A stretch of DNA of 64,000 nt from Scytonema tolypothrichoides VB-61278 (GTDB lineage: Bacteria > Cyanobacteriota > Cyanobacteriia > Cyanobacteriales > Nostocaceae), in the NCBI RefSeq assembly GCF_000828085.3, contig NZ_JXCA02000002.1, positions 747,070-811,069 on the forward strand, written 5' to 3'. Numbering within the stretch: position 1 is the first letter of the stretch; every line of letters starts with the position of its first letter. A model generated the notes under the pieces. It saw only the letters and a program-made list of their open reading frames with translations, did no database searches and was not told the DNA's origin. This document shows positions 1-10,758 of the stretch, in pieces. A program made the translations under genes and the position numbers.

Positions 1-735
1 ACACGAGTCGCTTTTTTAGCGCGTCATGGTCGCAATCATACGCTGTTGCCTTCCGAGTTGCCATTTCGCGCCAATATTTATGCAATGAAGCAACTGGGTG
101 TGGAGTATCTGATTTCTGCTTCCGCTGTAGGTTCTTTGAAAGAAGAAGTCAAACCACTGGATATGGTGGTTCCCGATCAATTTATTGATAGAACGAAAAA
201 TCGGGTTTCAACGTTTTTCGGTGAGGGAATTGTTGCTCATATCGCTTTTGGTGACCCGATTTGTAAAAATTTGGCTGGCGTTGTTGCAGAGGCGATCACC
301 TCCCTCAACTTACCAGATGTCACTGTACATCGTGGTGGTACCTATGTATGTATGGAGGGACCAGCATTTTCCACAAAAGCGGAATCAAATCTTTATCGCA
401 GTTGGGGTGCAAAGATCATTGGGATGACCAATTTGCCAGAGGCGAAGTTAGCACGGGAAGCCGAGATTGCCTATGCAACGCTCGCTTTGGTGACTGATTA
501 CGATTGTTGGCATCCAGATCACGATAGCGTGACAGTGGACATGGTCATTGCTAATTTACAGCGAAATGCAGTCAACGCTCAAAAAGTGATTCAAGAAACA
601 GTGCGGCGTTTGAGCGAAAATCCACCCTCAAGTGATGCACATTCAGCGCTAAAGTATGCGATTTTGACAAACCTAGATAAGGCACCCGCAGCAACTAAAG
701 AGAAGTTGGCGTTGTTGTTAAAAAAGTATATCTAG
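1..735 (+). CDS. mtnP: S-methyl-5'-thioadenosine phosphorylase, 5' end cut by window edge
   Basis: This enzyme splits methylthioadenosine with phosphate into adenine and methylthioribose-1-phosphate, in the cytoplasmic methionine salvage pathway. The reading frame is open from base 1, so the gene starts upstream of the window. The first visible residues ([13 protein letters not shown]) match the family's conserved RHG.H segment, so only the N-terminal part is missing. Other family marks are GSL.EE, DQFIDRT, a [15 protein letters not shown] substrate-loop motif, [13 protein letters not shown] and the TDYDCW motif typical of MTAP as opposed to purine nucleoside phosphorylases. A TTG at 46 could be mistaken for a start but lies inside conserved sequence. 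metK, whose product feeds the same methionine/SAM cycle, lies about 9 kb downstream but is not in the same operon. Confidence 0.93.
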   Translation, partial: TRVAFLARHGRNHTLLPSELPFRANIYAMKQLGVEYLISASAVGSLKEEVKPLDMVVPDQFIDRTKNRVSTFFGEGIVAHIAFGDPICKNLAGVVAEAITSLNLPDVTVHRGGTYVCMEGPAFSTKAESNLYRSWGAKIIGMTNLPEAKLAREAEIAYATLALVTDYDCWHPDHDSVTVDMVIANLQRNAVNAQKVIQETVRRLSENPPSSDAHSALKYAILTNLDKAPAATKEKLALLLKKYI

Positions 736-767
736 AAACGAGAGTATGAGATAAACAGCAAAACTGC

Positions 768-812
768 GCGTATGCCTGTGGCATGCTGCGCTTTTGCGTA
801 GCGCTCATCTAT
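768..812. repeat. GC-rich palindromic intergenic repeat (short copy)
   Basis: The sequence downstream of mtnP has nested short palindromes (GCGTATGCC, GGCATGCTGCGC, GCGTAGCGCTC) with a composition unlike the AT-rich flanks. It resembles the longer GC-rich blocks at 1795-1945, 6075-6250, 16275-16382, 35135-35290 and 57115-57370. The rest of 736-1177 holds no gene that I can support. Confidence 0.45.
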
Positions 813-1177
813 AGTGTCTGATTGATCTTCAATTTTAGTGTTTTAACAGATACTGTCATGCTGTGTTTTTTAAGCAAATACCGTTGTAAGCGGAAAGCTT
901 TTCTAAGCAACCTTTTCGTCAATTTACGTCTCATAGCAGATATCGGTTAATGCCCAATGGCAGAATTTTCCATTGAAACCAGGTGTTACTATTTTTTCAG
1001 TGAAGGTAGAACAAAGTGCATCAGTTACCAATCATCTACAGTTATCAAAAAAACCTGTCTGCCATCACAAAATAAAGCTGACGTGTATCACAGCTAAGTT
1101 ATATTCCCAAGATATAGGGGATAATATAACTATGAGGAGAAAACGGAAGCAACTTGTATCAGAAAGGGGAAAATATT

Positions 1178-1633
1178 ATGAAATCCAAACTTATAGCACT
1201 TTTCACCTTGGTGACTCCCCTAGTCTTAGCTAGTTCAGTGAATGCAGCGAATCCGCAGCACGTAAAGAAGCTACTTTCTACTGGGGAATGTGCAGGGTGT
1301 GATCTATCGAAGGCAAACCTCAGTGGTGCACACTTAATTGGTGCTGACTTGAGAGATGCGAATCTCCAAGGAGCAAACTTGACAAAGGCGAATCTTGAAG
1401 GTGCTGATCTGACAGGTGCTAATTTAGCAGGCGCTAACATGACGTCAGCTTTCGCGACGAATGTTGATTTCAAGAAAGCCAATCTTAATAAAGTGAATTT
1501 CACTCGTGCTACGATTCACGACTCTAATGTGTATGGGGCATTGATGAATGACCTCAATATTACCAACGCCGAAATATCTAATACAGGTATAGGTATCGGT
1601 GGTGAAGACGCACAAATTCCTGATTGGAAATAA
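1178..1633 (+). CDS. secreted pentapeptide-repeat protein
   Basis: The product is a 151-residue protein with a clear signal peptide (MKSKLIALFTLVTPLVLASSVNA, cleavage likely after residue 23) and then about ten pentapeptide repeats of the A(D/N)LxG type, for example ANLSGAHLIGADL and ANLEGADLTGANLAGANM. Such repeats fold into a right-handed beta helix. A CAGC motif (about residues 43-46) precedes the repeats. The ATG at 1178 is chosen because an AAAGGGGAAA ribosome site lies just upstream and the signal peptide starts there; the TTG at 1154 would add eight residues before it. Exported pentapeptide proteins are common in cyanobacteria and their role is mostly unknown, so no biochemical function is claimed. 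It appears to be monocistronic. Confidence 0.85.
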   Translation: MKSKLIALFTLVTPLVLASSVNAANPQHVKKLLSTGECAGCDLSKANLSGAHLIGADLRDANLQGANLTKANLEGADLTGANLAGANMTSAFATNVDFKKANLNKVNFTRATIHDSNVYGALMNDLNITNAEISNTGIGIGGEDAQIPDWK

Positions 1634-1794
1634 AGCTTACCATAGGCTCGATTGTGGGAAGTAGAGAATGGGGTTTCCAACGCTCGTTACCAGCCTCAGC
1701 CTGGTAACGATAACACAAAGGCTCGTCTGTTGTTGAGAATGGTGAGCCAGCGTGGTCTTGAGGAACCAGGCGCTAACAGCCGGTCTCCTGAGTT

Positions 1795-1945
1795 GTAGAC
1801 GCCGAAGGCGGCTTCCCGTTCGACGAAGTCGTTCCCGAAGGGTAGGGTAGCGTCTGGCGTAGTTTCCCCCATGAGCGACTGGCGTAAGCGCAAGCGCACG
1901 CCAAAGGCGAACGCGAAGCGTCTCTGAAGGAGATACCCGGAGGTT
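1795..1945. repeat. GC-rich dispersed repeat block
   Basis: The block is made of short palindromic modules such as GACGCCGAAGGCGGCTTC, CGTTCGACGAAGTCGTTC, GTAAGCGCAAGCGCACG and GCGAAGCGTCTCTGAAGGAG. Similar modules recur in at least six other gaps of this window. It has no credible coding content. It is probably a mobile or amplifying intergenic repeat family of filamentous cyanobacteria. Confidence 0.6.
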
Positions 1946-2296
1946 GCACTCATGTGAGCTAAACCTACTTCCCGAAAGAAACCCCGAAAGAAACATGTTT
2001 ATCAAATCGCTGTAAGACCGTAAGACGCAACTTTTTAGAATTTCCACCAAAACCCGAAACGTAGGGTGATGATAATGTCAGTAAGTATAAATAATGTAAA
2101 ATGTCCTCCTCAAAGATAAGAGCTTAAGATAGCCTAAATATAGGGTAAAATCGGCATTTAGACTTGTATAAATGAAAGGTGCACTGATTTTTGCATGATT
2201 TGTACTTAGACGAGTACCATGATTAGCAACTTACACACCTTGGGATAACACTAAATTTGAGAGTGTAGTCCATAAATGAATTGACTTAGAATGCTA

Positions 2297-2316
2297 CCCT
2301 TCGACTTCGCTCAGGG
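2297..2316. repeat. CCCTTCGACTTCGCTCAGGG palindromic repeat
   Basis: This is an imperfect 20-bp palindrome of a type found dispersed in many bacterial genomes. A second copy in the opposite orientation, with one base changed, lies at 29897-29916. Confidence 0.55.
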
Positions 2317-2535
2317 TAAACCTCTAAGTCATGCTATCTAGGTAATAGCTACTGCCCTATTAGTGGTTTTCTACCTTGTAGTTGATGAACCAATCATGGA
2401 AGCGTAATTATGGTTATAGGTAACTAGAACCTCGTTGTACCCCAAAGTCAGTTGTGCTAGTGCACCGGTGTATGGTCTAGTCAACAACCTTTTGGTTGTA
2501 ACTGTCCGGATTAAAGTAAGTGAAGTCTGAAAATT

Positions 2536-2985
2536 ATGGAAGCCGAAATGCAAGAACCGGAAATTGTGGAAACTAAGTCTCCAGAAGCAACGATGGCAAA
2601 TATCAACAACCAAACAGGAAGCATAACGAAACTCCAGCCAACCGTGCAGTCTCAAGATCAATGGCTAAAATACGGAGAACAAGTTTCTGGATTTTTAGCG
2701 ACACTGCCTGAATATCTGGGAAGCTTCTTTAATAGATACAAACAGCCCCTGGTTACCATTGGTTTAATTGTGGCAGCAATTGTCGCTGTGAAGGTAGTTT
2801 TGGCGATATTGGATGCTTTGAATGACATTCCTTTGGTATCACCGACCTTTGAATTAATTGGCATTGGTTACTCTACATGGTTTATTTACCGCTATCTCCT
2901 CAAAGCCTCAACTCGGCAAGAGTTAACTGATGAGATTACAACTCTCAAATCACAAGTTGTTGGCAAGCAAATTCCAGAAAGCTAA
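2536..2985 (+). CDS. CAAD/CURT1-like thylakoid membrane protein
   Basis: The 149-residue protein has an acidic, flexible N-terminus (about residues 1-45), an amphipathic segment (YGEQVSGFLATLPEYLGSFF, about 50-69), two membrane helices (about 74-95 and 104-125) and a C-terminal helix with a TRQELTDEI motif. This order and the IPLVSPTFELIGIGYSTWF segment are typical of the CAAD domain, found in cyanobacterial membrane proteins, attached to some aminoacyl-tRNA synthetases, and in plant CURT1 proteins that bend thylakoid edges. This is a stand-alone form without a synthetase domain. The gene is monocistronic and ends about 280 bases before a hairpin terminator. Its exact role here is inferred from the family. 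Confidence 0.85.
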   Translation: MEAEMQEPEIVETKSPEATMANINNQTGSITKLQPTVQSQDQWLKYGEQVSGFLATLPEYLGSFFNRYKQPLVTIGLIVAAIVAVKVVLAILDALNDIPLVSPTFELIGIGYSTWFIYRYLLKASTRQELTDEITTLKSQVVGKQIPES

Positions 2986-3261
2986 AGACCTGCTAAGGAA
3001 ATTGCATATCGTTGGTTTTGAATTGTTTGCCTGGGGGCATTTGATGACTGGGTAAATCCAGCTCTGCATGAGGGTTTGTTGACAAAAGGAACTGGCATAC
3101 CCAATGCTGTGAGTATGCCCATCAGCGCAAAGCGCACGGCTGCGGGTTCAGGAAATGGCGCCGCCGTGTCTATGGCATAGTATTTTCCGCAGGGAAAATA
3201 GGAAATCAATAGACTATTGTCTTGCAAAATCTTCAGATGGAAGTCTGAGGTTGACAAAGTA

Positions 3262-3286
3262 AAGCCTGCGTAAGCAGGCTTTTAAT
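3262..3286 (+). terminator. rho-independent terminator-like hairpin
   Basis: A perfect 8-bp stem, AAGCCTGC / GCAGGCTT with a GTAA loop, is followed by TTAATTT. It lies between the plus-strand CAAD gene and the minus-strand SLH gene, so it could end transcripts from either side. Confidence 0.6.
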
Positions 3287-3341
3287 TTATGAGTTTGTGT
3301 AGTCAGTAAATTTTGGTTCAGCACTTGTATTGCAAAACTTA

Positions 3342-4370
3342 TCAAGGTGCTGTCACAATGCTCTGAGATTCAATTGGTTGCAATCTTCCCATTCGCACCA
3401 AAGCTTGATGAACCATAGCAGCAACCTCAGCACGAGTTGCTTCTTGATTTGGAGCCAAAACTTGTGGATCCGGGTGGTTTACCACAAGACGATTTTCTGT
3501 AGCCGCTGCTACCTTATCAATGGCGTATTTAGGAATATCTTTGGCATCTTTATAGACGCTTAAAACTTTTTCAGAGGAAGAAGGTATTTTGAGATTCAAC
3601 CCACTGACAAGAGCAACTAAAACTTGTACTCGGGGAATTTTTTGGTCTGGTTTGAAACTTTGGTCTGGATATCCTTTTAAAAATCCAGTCGCAATGGATC
3701 GGTTAATTGCTGAAATTGCCCAGAATTCTGGTGGTATATCTTTAAAATTTGTTGAATTTCCACCATCTCTTTTGTCAAACGCTTGTTGTAAAATAGCGGC
3801 AAATTCAGCACGGTTCACGGGCTGGTTAGGTCTAAAAGAGTAATCAGGAAAGCCTTTGATCATTCCGCGAGAAGAAAGAATATTAATGAAACGCTTTCCC
3901 CAAAAATCACCCGGTACATCTGTAAAAGCAATTGGTGGGGGAATGGTTGGTAATTTTTCACTCGGAGTGACGACACGAGATTGTTGTGTACTCGTGATGG
4001 GAGGAGAGGACGATCGCTCTTCTGTTTTTGACCACGCTTCGTCTGGAGGTACATTCAAAGTTTGAGGAAACAGATCGTCCAAGAAGCTGTGTTTCTCTGT
4101 TGGGGATGGAGTAACTGTTGGTTTGACGCCAGGAAGGATAAATGGAATTGCTTGTTGTTCAGGGATTACAGGAATGATTGGAGAAGCTGAGGAAGTCGGC
4201 GAGGGGGATATCAACCCAGTGAAATTCCAATTAGGATTCTTACGGGATAATGTCCAAAATAGAATCATCCCGATAGTCAAAAAAGCAACAAGAATACCGA
4301 TAAATTCATCAAAACCAAGGGTATTGTTTGGAGATGACTCAGGATCTGGAGAATGCATATTTGTTGTCAT
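3342..4370 (-). CDS. membrane-anchored S-layer-homology (SLH) domain protein
   Basis: The 342-residue protein has one N-terminal membrane helix (EFIGILVAFLTIGMILFWTL, about residues 22-41), a long Pro/Ser/Thr-rich linker (about 45-150) and three SLH modules in the C-terminal half (FTDVPGDFWGKRFINILSSR, FKDIPPEFWAISAINRS, YKDAKDIPKYAIDKVAAA, with RPNQPVNRAEFAAIL, KPDQKIPRVQVLVAL and APNQEATRAEVAAM pieces). SLH modules bind cell-wall polymers, so the protein probably tethers the inner membrane to the wall in the periplasm. The ATG at 4370 is chosen; a TTG 21 bases upstream is less likely. Homologues with the same layout are frequent in cyanobacteria and are usually annotated only by domain. It is not clearly in an operon with hom. 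Confidence 0.85.
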   Translation of the reverse strand: MTTNMHSPDPESSPNNTLGFDEFIGILVAFLTIGMILFWTLSRKNPNWNFTGLISPSPTSSASPIIPVIPEQQAIPFILPGVKPTVTPSPTEKHSFLDDLFPQTLNVPPDEAWSKTEERSSSPPITSTQQSRVVTPSEKLPTIPPPIAFTDVPGDFWGKRFINILSSRGMIKGFPDYSFRPNQPVNRAEFAAILQQAFDKRDGGNSTNFKDIPPEFWAISAINRSIATGFLKGYPDQSFKPDQKIPRVQVLVALVSGLNLKIPSSSEKVLSVYKDAKDIPKYAIDKVAAATENRLVVNHPDPQVLAPNQEATRAEVAAMVHQALVRMGRLQPIESQSIVTAP

Positions 4371-4470
4371 CTTTTTGGAATTAAAGGACAAGATGCAGCA
4401 TTTAGGTTATTAACTAATAGGTTACAGTTTTCAGGTTACGGATTTGTTAAAACTCTTATAAACCATAATC

Positions 4471-5757
4471 TCAGAGTACTCGCAGCAAGCTAGGAATACT
4501 GTCTACTCCTGCAAACGTACGAATTTCTGTTAACGCTTGCCGAAAATCGCCTTCTCGAACATCGTGAGTGACAACAACAATTTCTGCAAGTTCTCCCTGA
4601 AAACCTGTTTGGACGATTGACTCCAAGCTGACCCCGTGATTACCAAAACAAGTTCCCAATTTGCCAATCACTCCAGGTTGGTCTTTGGTGAGAAAACGAG
4701 TATAAAATCGGGTAATAAGTTCTGCCATTGGCACAATTTGGCAGTAGTCTTGATGTGCGCAGGTTAGCAGCGGGTTTGGTACTGATGTACTAGTTTGAAG
4801 TGCTGCTACTAGGTTCAAAATATCCGATGATACAGCACTAGCAGTTGGTCCGGCACCCGCACCTGGACCAAAAAACATCACCTGTCCTATGGGTTCACCT
4901 TCAACAAGAATAGCGTTATTCACGCCGTTAATACTAGCTAGAGGGTGTGCTTTCGGGACTAAAGTTGGATGGACTCTGATTGAGATGGGGGGAGAGGAAG
5001 TCATTCTTTTGCCAATAGCAAGTAATTTGATGACAAATCCTAATTTCTCGGCATAGGCAATATCTGTCTTGCTGACTTGCCGAATCCCCTCACAGTAGAC
5101 ATCTTCCAATTTGATGCGTCCACCAAAGGCTAATGATGCGAGGATGGCGATTTTATCTGCGGCGTCTAAGCCATCGACATCAGCAGTTGGGTCAGCTTCA
5201 GCATAACCTAATTCCTGAGCATCAGCTAAGACATCACTGAAGTTGCTGCCTTCGGTTTGCATCCGCGAGAGGATGTAGTTAGTTGTGCCATTAATAATGC
5301 CAGTGATGGTGTGAATCCGGTTGACGCTTAAAGATTGCTTTAAAGGTTGAATCACTGGAATACCACCACCCACAGCGGCTTCCAGCATAACGTAGACCCC
5401 TGCTTCATTAGCAGCGCTAAAGATTTCATCACCAAAGCGGGAAATTGCGGCTTTGTTAGCAGTCACCACATGCTTGCCATTTTGAATGGCTTTGAGGATC
5501 AGCGATCGCGCTGGTTCTAATCCCCCCATGACCTCGACCACAATATCTACCTTTGGATCGATGACAATTGCTTCTAAGTCTGTTGTTACCACTGTTTGTG
5601 GTAGGGTGACTGCGCGGGGTTTGTCGAGTGATCGCACTCCCACACGATAAATTTCTACTTCCTGCAACAACGGGTGACGAAAACCACTATTTTGTAACAA
5701 TTGCACCGTACCTGTTCCTACAGTGCCTAATCCCAATATTCCAAGTTTTACACCCAC
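4471..5757 (-). CDS. hom: homoserine dehydrogenase
   Basis: The enzyme reduces aspartate semialdehyde to homoserine in the pathway to threonine, methionine and isoleucine. At 428 residues it has the usual length. It has an N-terminal NAD(P)-binding GLGTVG motif (residues 9-14), a VVTANKAAIS segment, the GIINGTTNYIL motif (about 156-166), a YAEADPTADVDGLDAADK catalytic region, and a C-terminal ACT domain (about 350-425, starting DQPGVIGKLGTCFGNHGVSL) for threonine feedback inhibition. The start codon is GTG at 5757, which places the family N-terminus (VKLGILGLG) correctly. The gene stands alone on the minus strand. Confidence 0.95.
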   Translation of the reverse strand: MGVKLGILGLGTVGTGTVQLLQNSGFRHPLLQEVEIYRVGVRSLDKPRAVTLPQTVVTTDLEAIVIDPKVDIVVEVMGGLEPARSLILKAIQNGKHVVTANKAAISRFGDEIFSAANEAGVYVMLEAAVGGGIPVIQPLKQSLSVNRIHTITGIINGTTNYILSRMQTEGSNFSDVLADAQELGYAEADPTADVDGLDAADKIAILASLAFGGRIKLEDVYCEGIRQVSKTDIAYAEKLGFVIKLLAIGKRMTSSPPISIRVHPTLVPKAHPLASINGVNNAILVEGEPIGQVMFFGPGAGAGPTASAVSSDILNLVAALQTSTSVPNPLLTCAHQDYCQIVPMAELITRFYTRFLTKDQPGVIGKLGTCFGNHGVSLESIVQTGFQGELAEIVVVTHDVREGDFRQALTEIRTFAGVDSIPSLLRVL

Positions 5758-5806
5758 AAGTCTTACACCAATTTTAGATATTAGATTATTTTGTCAAATA
5801 AATAAC

Positions 5807-5839
5807 AATTGTAGGGTGAGCAAAGCCCACCCTACAATT
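5807..5839. repeat. 12-bp inverted repeat, hairpin upstream of hom
   Basis: A perfect inverted repeat AATTGTAGGGTG / CACCCTACAATT has a 9-base loop. Hairpins with a GTAGGGTG core are dispersed between genes in cyanobacteria. It lies 50 bases upstream of the hom start and next to an insertion-sequence remnant, so it may be a repeat or may influence hom transcription. Confidence 0.6.
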
Positions 5840-5867
5840 AGTTTTCTTATTTAGTTTATAGCTTTTT

Positions 5868-6035
5868 TTGACATACCTCCTCGTCCTGAAGGAGCGAGGA
5901 TTCCTTGACATTTCGCTGGGATGCGCCACTAAGTGGTCTTATCGTCCCTCCATGTCCGTTTATAGTCTCCCAATGCCCTATGGCGACATACCTATTTTAG
6001 CAAAAGCCGTCCTAGAAGGACGGGGCTTGTATCTC
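5868..6035. mobile_element. internally deleted IS200/IS605-like end sequences (no transposase)
   Basis: This 170-base segment begins after a T-run with an imperfect hairpin (CCTCG-TCCT-GA-AGGA-G-CGAGG, 5879-5899) and ends with a second hairpin (CCGTCCT AGA AGGACGG, 6007-6023) followed by GGGCTTGTATCTCATT. Subterminal hairpins at both ends and no inverted terminal repeats are the mark of IS200/IS605-family ends, and the right-hand motif is of the type seen after tnpB genes in cyanobacteria (from memory). No tnpA or tnpB remains between the ends, so this would be a small non-autonomous derivative. The family call is tentative; the hairpins are certain. Confidence 0.45.
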
Positions 6036-6074
6036 ATTAATTTCGGTCAAAAGCCTAGTGAGTCATGACTCATG

Positions 6075-6250
6075 AACGGCAGGTCGCACCGTCGGGGGAA
6101 CCCTCCGTTCGCGTAGCGTGCCCGTAGGGCATAGCTTTGAGTCTCCGGAGGAGACGCTGCGCGTAAGTCCCAAGGGGACACACTGCGTGAACGCCCAAGC
6201 CGCGTGCGCTTGCGCTTACGGAGGAAACCTCCGCTCAAACAACTCTTGGC
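6075..6250. repeat. GC-rich dispersed repeat block
   Basis: Palindromic modules such as CCGTTCGCGTAGCGTGCCCGTAGGGCATAG, written here only as their start (CCGTTCGCGTAGCGTGCC), together with TCTCCGGAGGAGACG and GTGCGCTTGCGCTTACGGAGG fill the gap between the IS-like remnant and petH. The modules match those at 1795-1945, 16275-16382, 17101-17155 and 35135-35290. Confidence 0.6.
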
Positions 6251-6275
6251 AACGCACTGCCTCCTCATGACTAAA

Positions 6276-8121
<1,846 letters not shown>

Positions 8122-9123
8122 ATGACTAAGCCGGAACGCGTGGTATTGATTGGAGTAGCTGGAGACTCCGGATGCGGTAAGTCTACTTTTTTGCGTCGCC
8201 TGATAGATTTATTCGGTGAAGAGCTGATGACAGTCATTTGCTTAGATGACTATCACTGTTTAGACCGTAAGCAGCGCAAAGAAACGGGAATAACTGCACT
8301 TGACCCAAGAGCAAACAATTTTGACCTCATGTATGAGCAAATCAAAGCGCTCAAAGAAGGTCAAGCAATTGATAAGCCGATTTACAACCACGAGACCGGC
8401 AATATTGACCCACCAGAAAGAATAGAGCCAAATCACATTGTCGTGATTGAGGGATTACATCCTTTATATGATGAGCGGGTGCGCGAACTCATTGACTTCA
8501 GTGTCTATTTTGACATCAGCGATGAAGTCAAAATTGCTTGGAAAATCCAGCGAGACATGGCAGAACGTGGTCACCGCTATGAAGATGTCTTAGCTCAAAT
8601 CAATTCCCGCAAACCTGATTTTACAAAATACATTGAACCGCAAAGAGAATTTGCTGATGTGGTTCTCCAAGTATTGCCTACAAATTTAATCAAAGACGAC
8701 AAAGAGCGCAAAGTCCTGCGGGTACGTATGCTCCAACGGGAAGGAAAAGAAGGCTTTGACCCAGTCTACCTCTTTGATGAAGGGTCAACAATTCAGTGGA
8801 CTCCCTGCGGACGTAAACTGACCTGTTCTTATCCTGGTATGCAACTGTACTACGGCTCAGATGTGTACTACGGTCGTTACGTCTCTGTGTTAGAGGTAGA
8901 TGGTCAATTTGACAATCTCGAAGAAGTCATTTACATAGAAACACATCTAAGCAAAACATCTACCAAGTACAAAGGTGAGATGACTCACTTGTTACTGCAA
9001 CACCGCGAGTACCCAGGTTCCAACAATGGTACTGGTTTATTCCAAGTGCTGACAGGTTTGAAAATGCGTGCTGCTTACGAGCGCTTAACATCTAAGGAAG
9101 CAAAACTAGCAGCTAAAGTTTAG
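8122..9123 (+). CDS. prk: phosphoribulokinase
   Basis: PRK phosphorylates ribulose-5-phosphate with ATP to make ribulose-1,5-bisphosphate, the CO2 acceptor of the Calvin cycle. The 333-residue length is normal. The P-loop is GDSGCGKST (residues 14-22). Cys18 in the loop and Cys40 (TVICLDDYH) form the redox pair used by thioredoxin and CP12 control, and a second pair is visible in TPCGRKLTC (about 230-236). The IVVIEGLHPLYDERVREL motif and the family C-terminus are present. A GAGGAG ribosome site precedes the ATG. The gene is divergent from petH and monocistronic. Confidence 0.97.
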   Translation: MTKPERVVLIGVAGDSGCGKSTFLRRLIDLFGEELMTVICLDDYHCLDRKQRKETGITALDPRANNFDLMYEQIKALKEGQAIDKPIYNHETGNIDPPERIEPNHIVVIEGLHPLYDERVRELIDFSVYFDISDEVKIAWKIQRDMAERGHRYEDVLAQINSRKPDFTKYIEPQREFADVVLQVLPTNLIKDDKERKVLRVRMLQREGKEGFDPVYLFDEGSTIQWTPCGRKLTCSYPGMQLYYGSDVYYGRYVSVLEVDGQFDNLEEVIYIETHLSKTSTKYKGEMTHLLLQHREYPGSNNGTGLFQVLTGLKMRAAYERLTSKEAKLAAKV

Positions 9124-9363
9124 TTAAAGTAGATGTTTTTGTGTCTGGGCTGTTGGGGGTGCTCACGGGCGTCCCCGCGTTCTTTTATACTTTTGTTAGT
9201 CTTCTGTTCCCTGTTTGTTCTTCCGGAAAGAACAGTAACCAAGTAGAGTAACTTTTTTTGATCTTTAAAATAATCAGTCTTAGGTTATATTTTTGAGAAA
9301 GTAACATAACTTACGAATTTTCATTGTAAAAATGTTGTTATGATTGCAGATTAAAGTGGCTGA

Positions 9364-9383
9364 ACTAAACGCTTGCGTTTAGT
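9364..9383. repeat. perfect 9-bp inverted repeat before metK
   Basis: ACTAAACGC / GCGTTTAGT with a 2-base spacer lies about 20-30 bases upstream of the metK ribosome site. It could be an operator or an RNA hairpin in the leader. It does not look like a known SAM riboswitch, and no T-run follows. Confidence 0.55.
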
Positions 9384-9403
9384 CAATCAGAAAAATGTTC
9401 TAT

Positions 9404-9409
9404 GGAGGA
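9404..9409 (+). promoter_or_regulatory. ribosome binding site that favours a TTG start for metK
   Basis: GGAGGA lies 7 bases before the TTG at 9417 and overlaps the upstream in-frame ATG at 9402. This makes the ATG an unlikely start and the TTG the likely one. Confidence 0.6.
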
Positions 9410-9416
9410 ACTACAC

Positions 9417-10679
9417 TTGTCTCATCGTTATCTATTTACCTCTGAGTCCGTGACTGAGGGGCATCCAGATAAAATCTGCGATCAGATTTCTGATACAATT
9501 CTAGACACCTTACTCTCACAAGACCCCAGTAGTCGTGTGGCGGCTGAAGTTGTCGTTAACACTGGTTTGGTACTTATCACTGGTGAAATTACGACTAAAG
9601 CCAATGTGAATTATGTGAATCTAGCTCGCAAAAAAATTGCTGAGATAGGTTATACCAACGCTGAAAACGGGTTTTGTGCTAACAGCTGCTCAGTGATTGT
9701 CGCATTGGACGAACAATCACCTGATATTGCTCAAGGTGTGAACACTGCTCATGAAACCCGTGAGCAGAATAGTGAAGAACTATTCGACTCTGTTGGTGCA
9801 GGTGACCAAGGTATCATGTTTGGCTTCGCTTGTAACGAAACACCAGAACTGATGCCCTTACCGATTAGCCTTGCCCACCGCATTGCTCGCCGACTGGCTG
9901 CAGTCCGTAAAACAGGTGATTTGCCATACCTGCGTCCTGATGGAAAAACGCAAGTCACTATAGCATATGAAGACGGACGTCCTGTAGGAATTGATACTAT
10001 CCTGGTTTCCACCCAGCATACCGCTACCATTGGTGACATCACCGATGAAGCTGCAGTGCAAGCCAAGATTAAAGAAGATCTGTGGTCAGCAGTAGTTGAA
10101 CCTGTATTCGGAGACATTGATATTAAGCCGGATGAGGCGACTCGCTTTTTGGTCAACCCCACAGGTAAATTTGTCGTCGGTGGTCCTCAGGGAGATTCTG
10201 GTCTAACCGGACGTAAAATCATTGTTGATACCTACGGCGGTTACTCGCGACATGGTGGTGGTGCTTTTTCAGGAAAAGACCCCACCAAGGTAGACCGTTC
10301 TGCAGCTTACGCTTCTCGGTATGTGGCGAAAAATATTGTCGCCGCTGGCTTGGCAGATAAATGTGAAGTCCAACTCAGTTACGCCATTGGTGTAGCGCGG
10401 CCAGTCAGCGTGATGTTGGATACCTTCGGCACAGGTAAAATTGATGATCAAATCTTGCTGGAATTGATCAAAACGCATTTTGAACTACGCCCAGCAGGCA
10501 TTATTCATGCCTTCAATTTACGCAATCTGCCCAAAGAACGAGGCGGACGTTTTTATCAGGACGTCGCGGCTTACGGTCATCTTGGGCGCAACGATTTAGA
10601 CTTACCTTGGGAGCGCACCGATAAAGCAGAATTGTTGCAGCAAGCAGCTAACAATTTCCTGTCGGCAGCGATTGTATAA
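9417..10679 (+). CDS. metK: S-adenosylmethionine synthetase
   Basis: MetK makes SAM from methionine and ATP. The product of about 420 residues has the family motifs: [20 protein letters not shown] near the N-terminus, [23 protein letters not shown] (ATP/methionine site), the P-loop-like [21 protein letters not shown], and [19 protein letters not shown] with [12 protein letters not shown]. The TTG at 9417 is preferred because it gives [11 protein letters not shown], matching the usual cyanobacterial N-terminus, and has a GGAGGA site 7 bases upstream; the ATG at 9402 would add MEELH. SAM from this enzyme would feed the EgtD and radical SAM proteins encoded at 20-24 kb. A terminator follows at 10736. 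Confidence 0.96.
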   Translation: MSHRYLFTSESVTEGHPDKICDQISDTILDTLLSQDPSSRVAAEVVVNTGLVLITGEITTKANVNYVNLARKKIAEIGYTNAENGFCANSCSVIVALDEQSPDIAQGVNTAHETREQNSEELFDSVGAGDQGIMFGFACNETPELMPLPISLAHRIARRLAAVRKTGDLPYLRPDGKTQVTIAYEDGRPVGIDTILVSTQHTATIGDITDEAAVQAKIKEDLWSAVVEPVFGDIDIKPDEATRFLVNPTGKFVVGGPQGDSGLTGRKIIVDTYGGYSRHGGGAFSGKDPTKVDRSAAYASRYVAKNIVAAGLADKCEVQLSYAIGVARPVSVMLDTFGTGKIDDQILLELIKTHFELRPAGIIHAFNLRNLPKERGGRFYQDVAAYGHLGRNDLDLPWERTDKAELLQQAANNFLSAAIV

Positions 10680-10735
10680 ATACAATCAGGAGTTGGAGGC
10701 TAAATTAGTTAGCTTCTAGCCCTCTTGGTTTGCCC

Positions 10736-10758
10736 AGCCCCCGTTAGGGGGCTATTTT
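10736..10758 (+). terminator. rho-independent terminator of metK
   Basis: A 7-bp GC-rich stem AGCCCCC / GGGGGCT with a GTTA loop is followed by ATTTTAT, 56 bases after the metK stop. Confidence 0.8.

Larger units (their letters stand above)
1634..2535. other. repeat-rich intergenic region without a supported gene
   Basis: This 0.9 kb gap contains the GC-rich repeat block at 1795-1945 and the palindromic motif at 2297-2316. Open frames exist on the minus strand through the GC-rich block, but they are made of repeat sequence and resemble no protein. The remaining sequence is AT-rich and unremarkable. Confidence 0.6.

Noticed and set aside
973-1233. 86-residue plus-strand frame before the pentapeptide gene
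   Set aside because: It overlaps the pentapeptide gene start in another frame and lacks a ribosome site or protein-like pattern.
1637-2050. 137-residue minus-strand frame
   Set aside because: It is formed by the GC-rich repeat block; composition is Arg/Leu-rich and no family is recognisable.
9124-9401. SAM or SAH riboswitch before metK
   Set aside because: Only one short palindrome is present; the multi-helix arrangement of known SAM/SAH riboswitches was not found.
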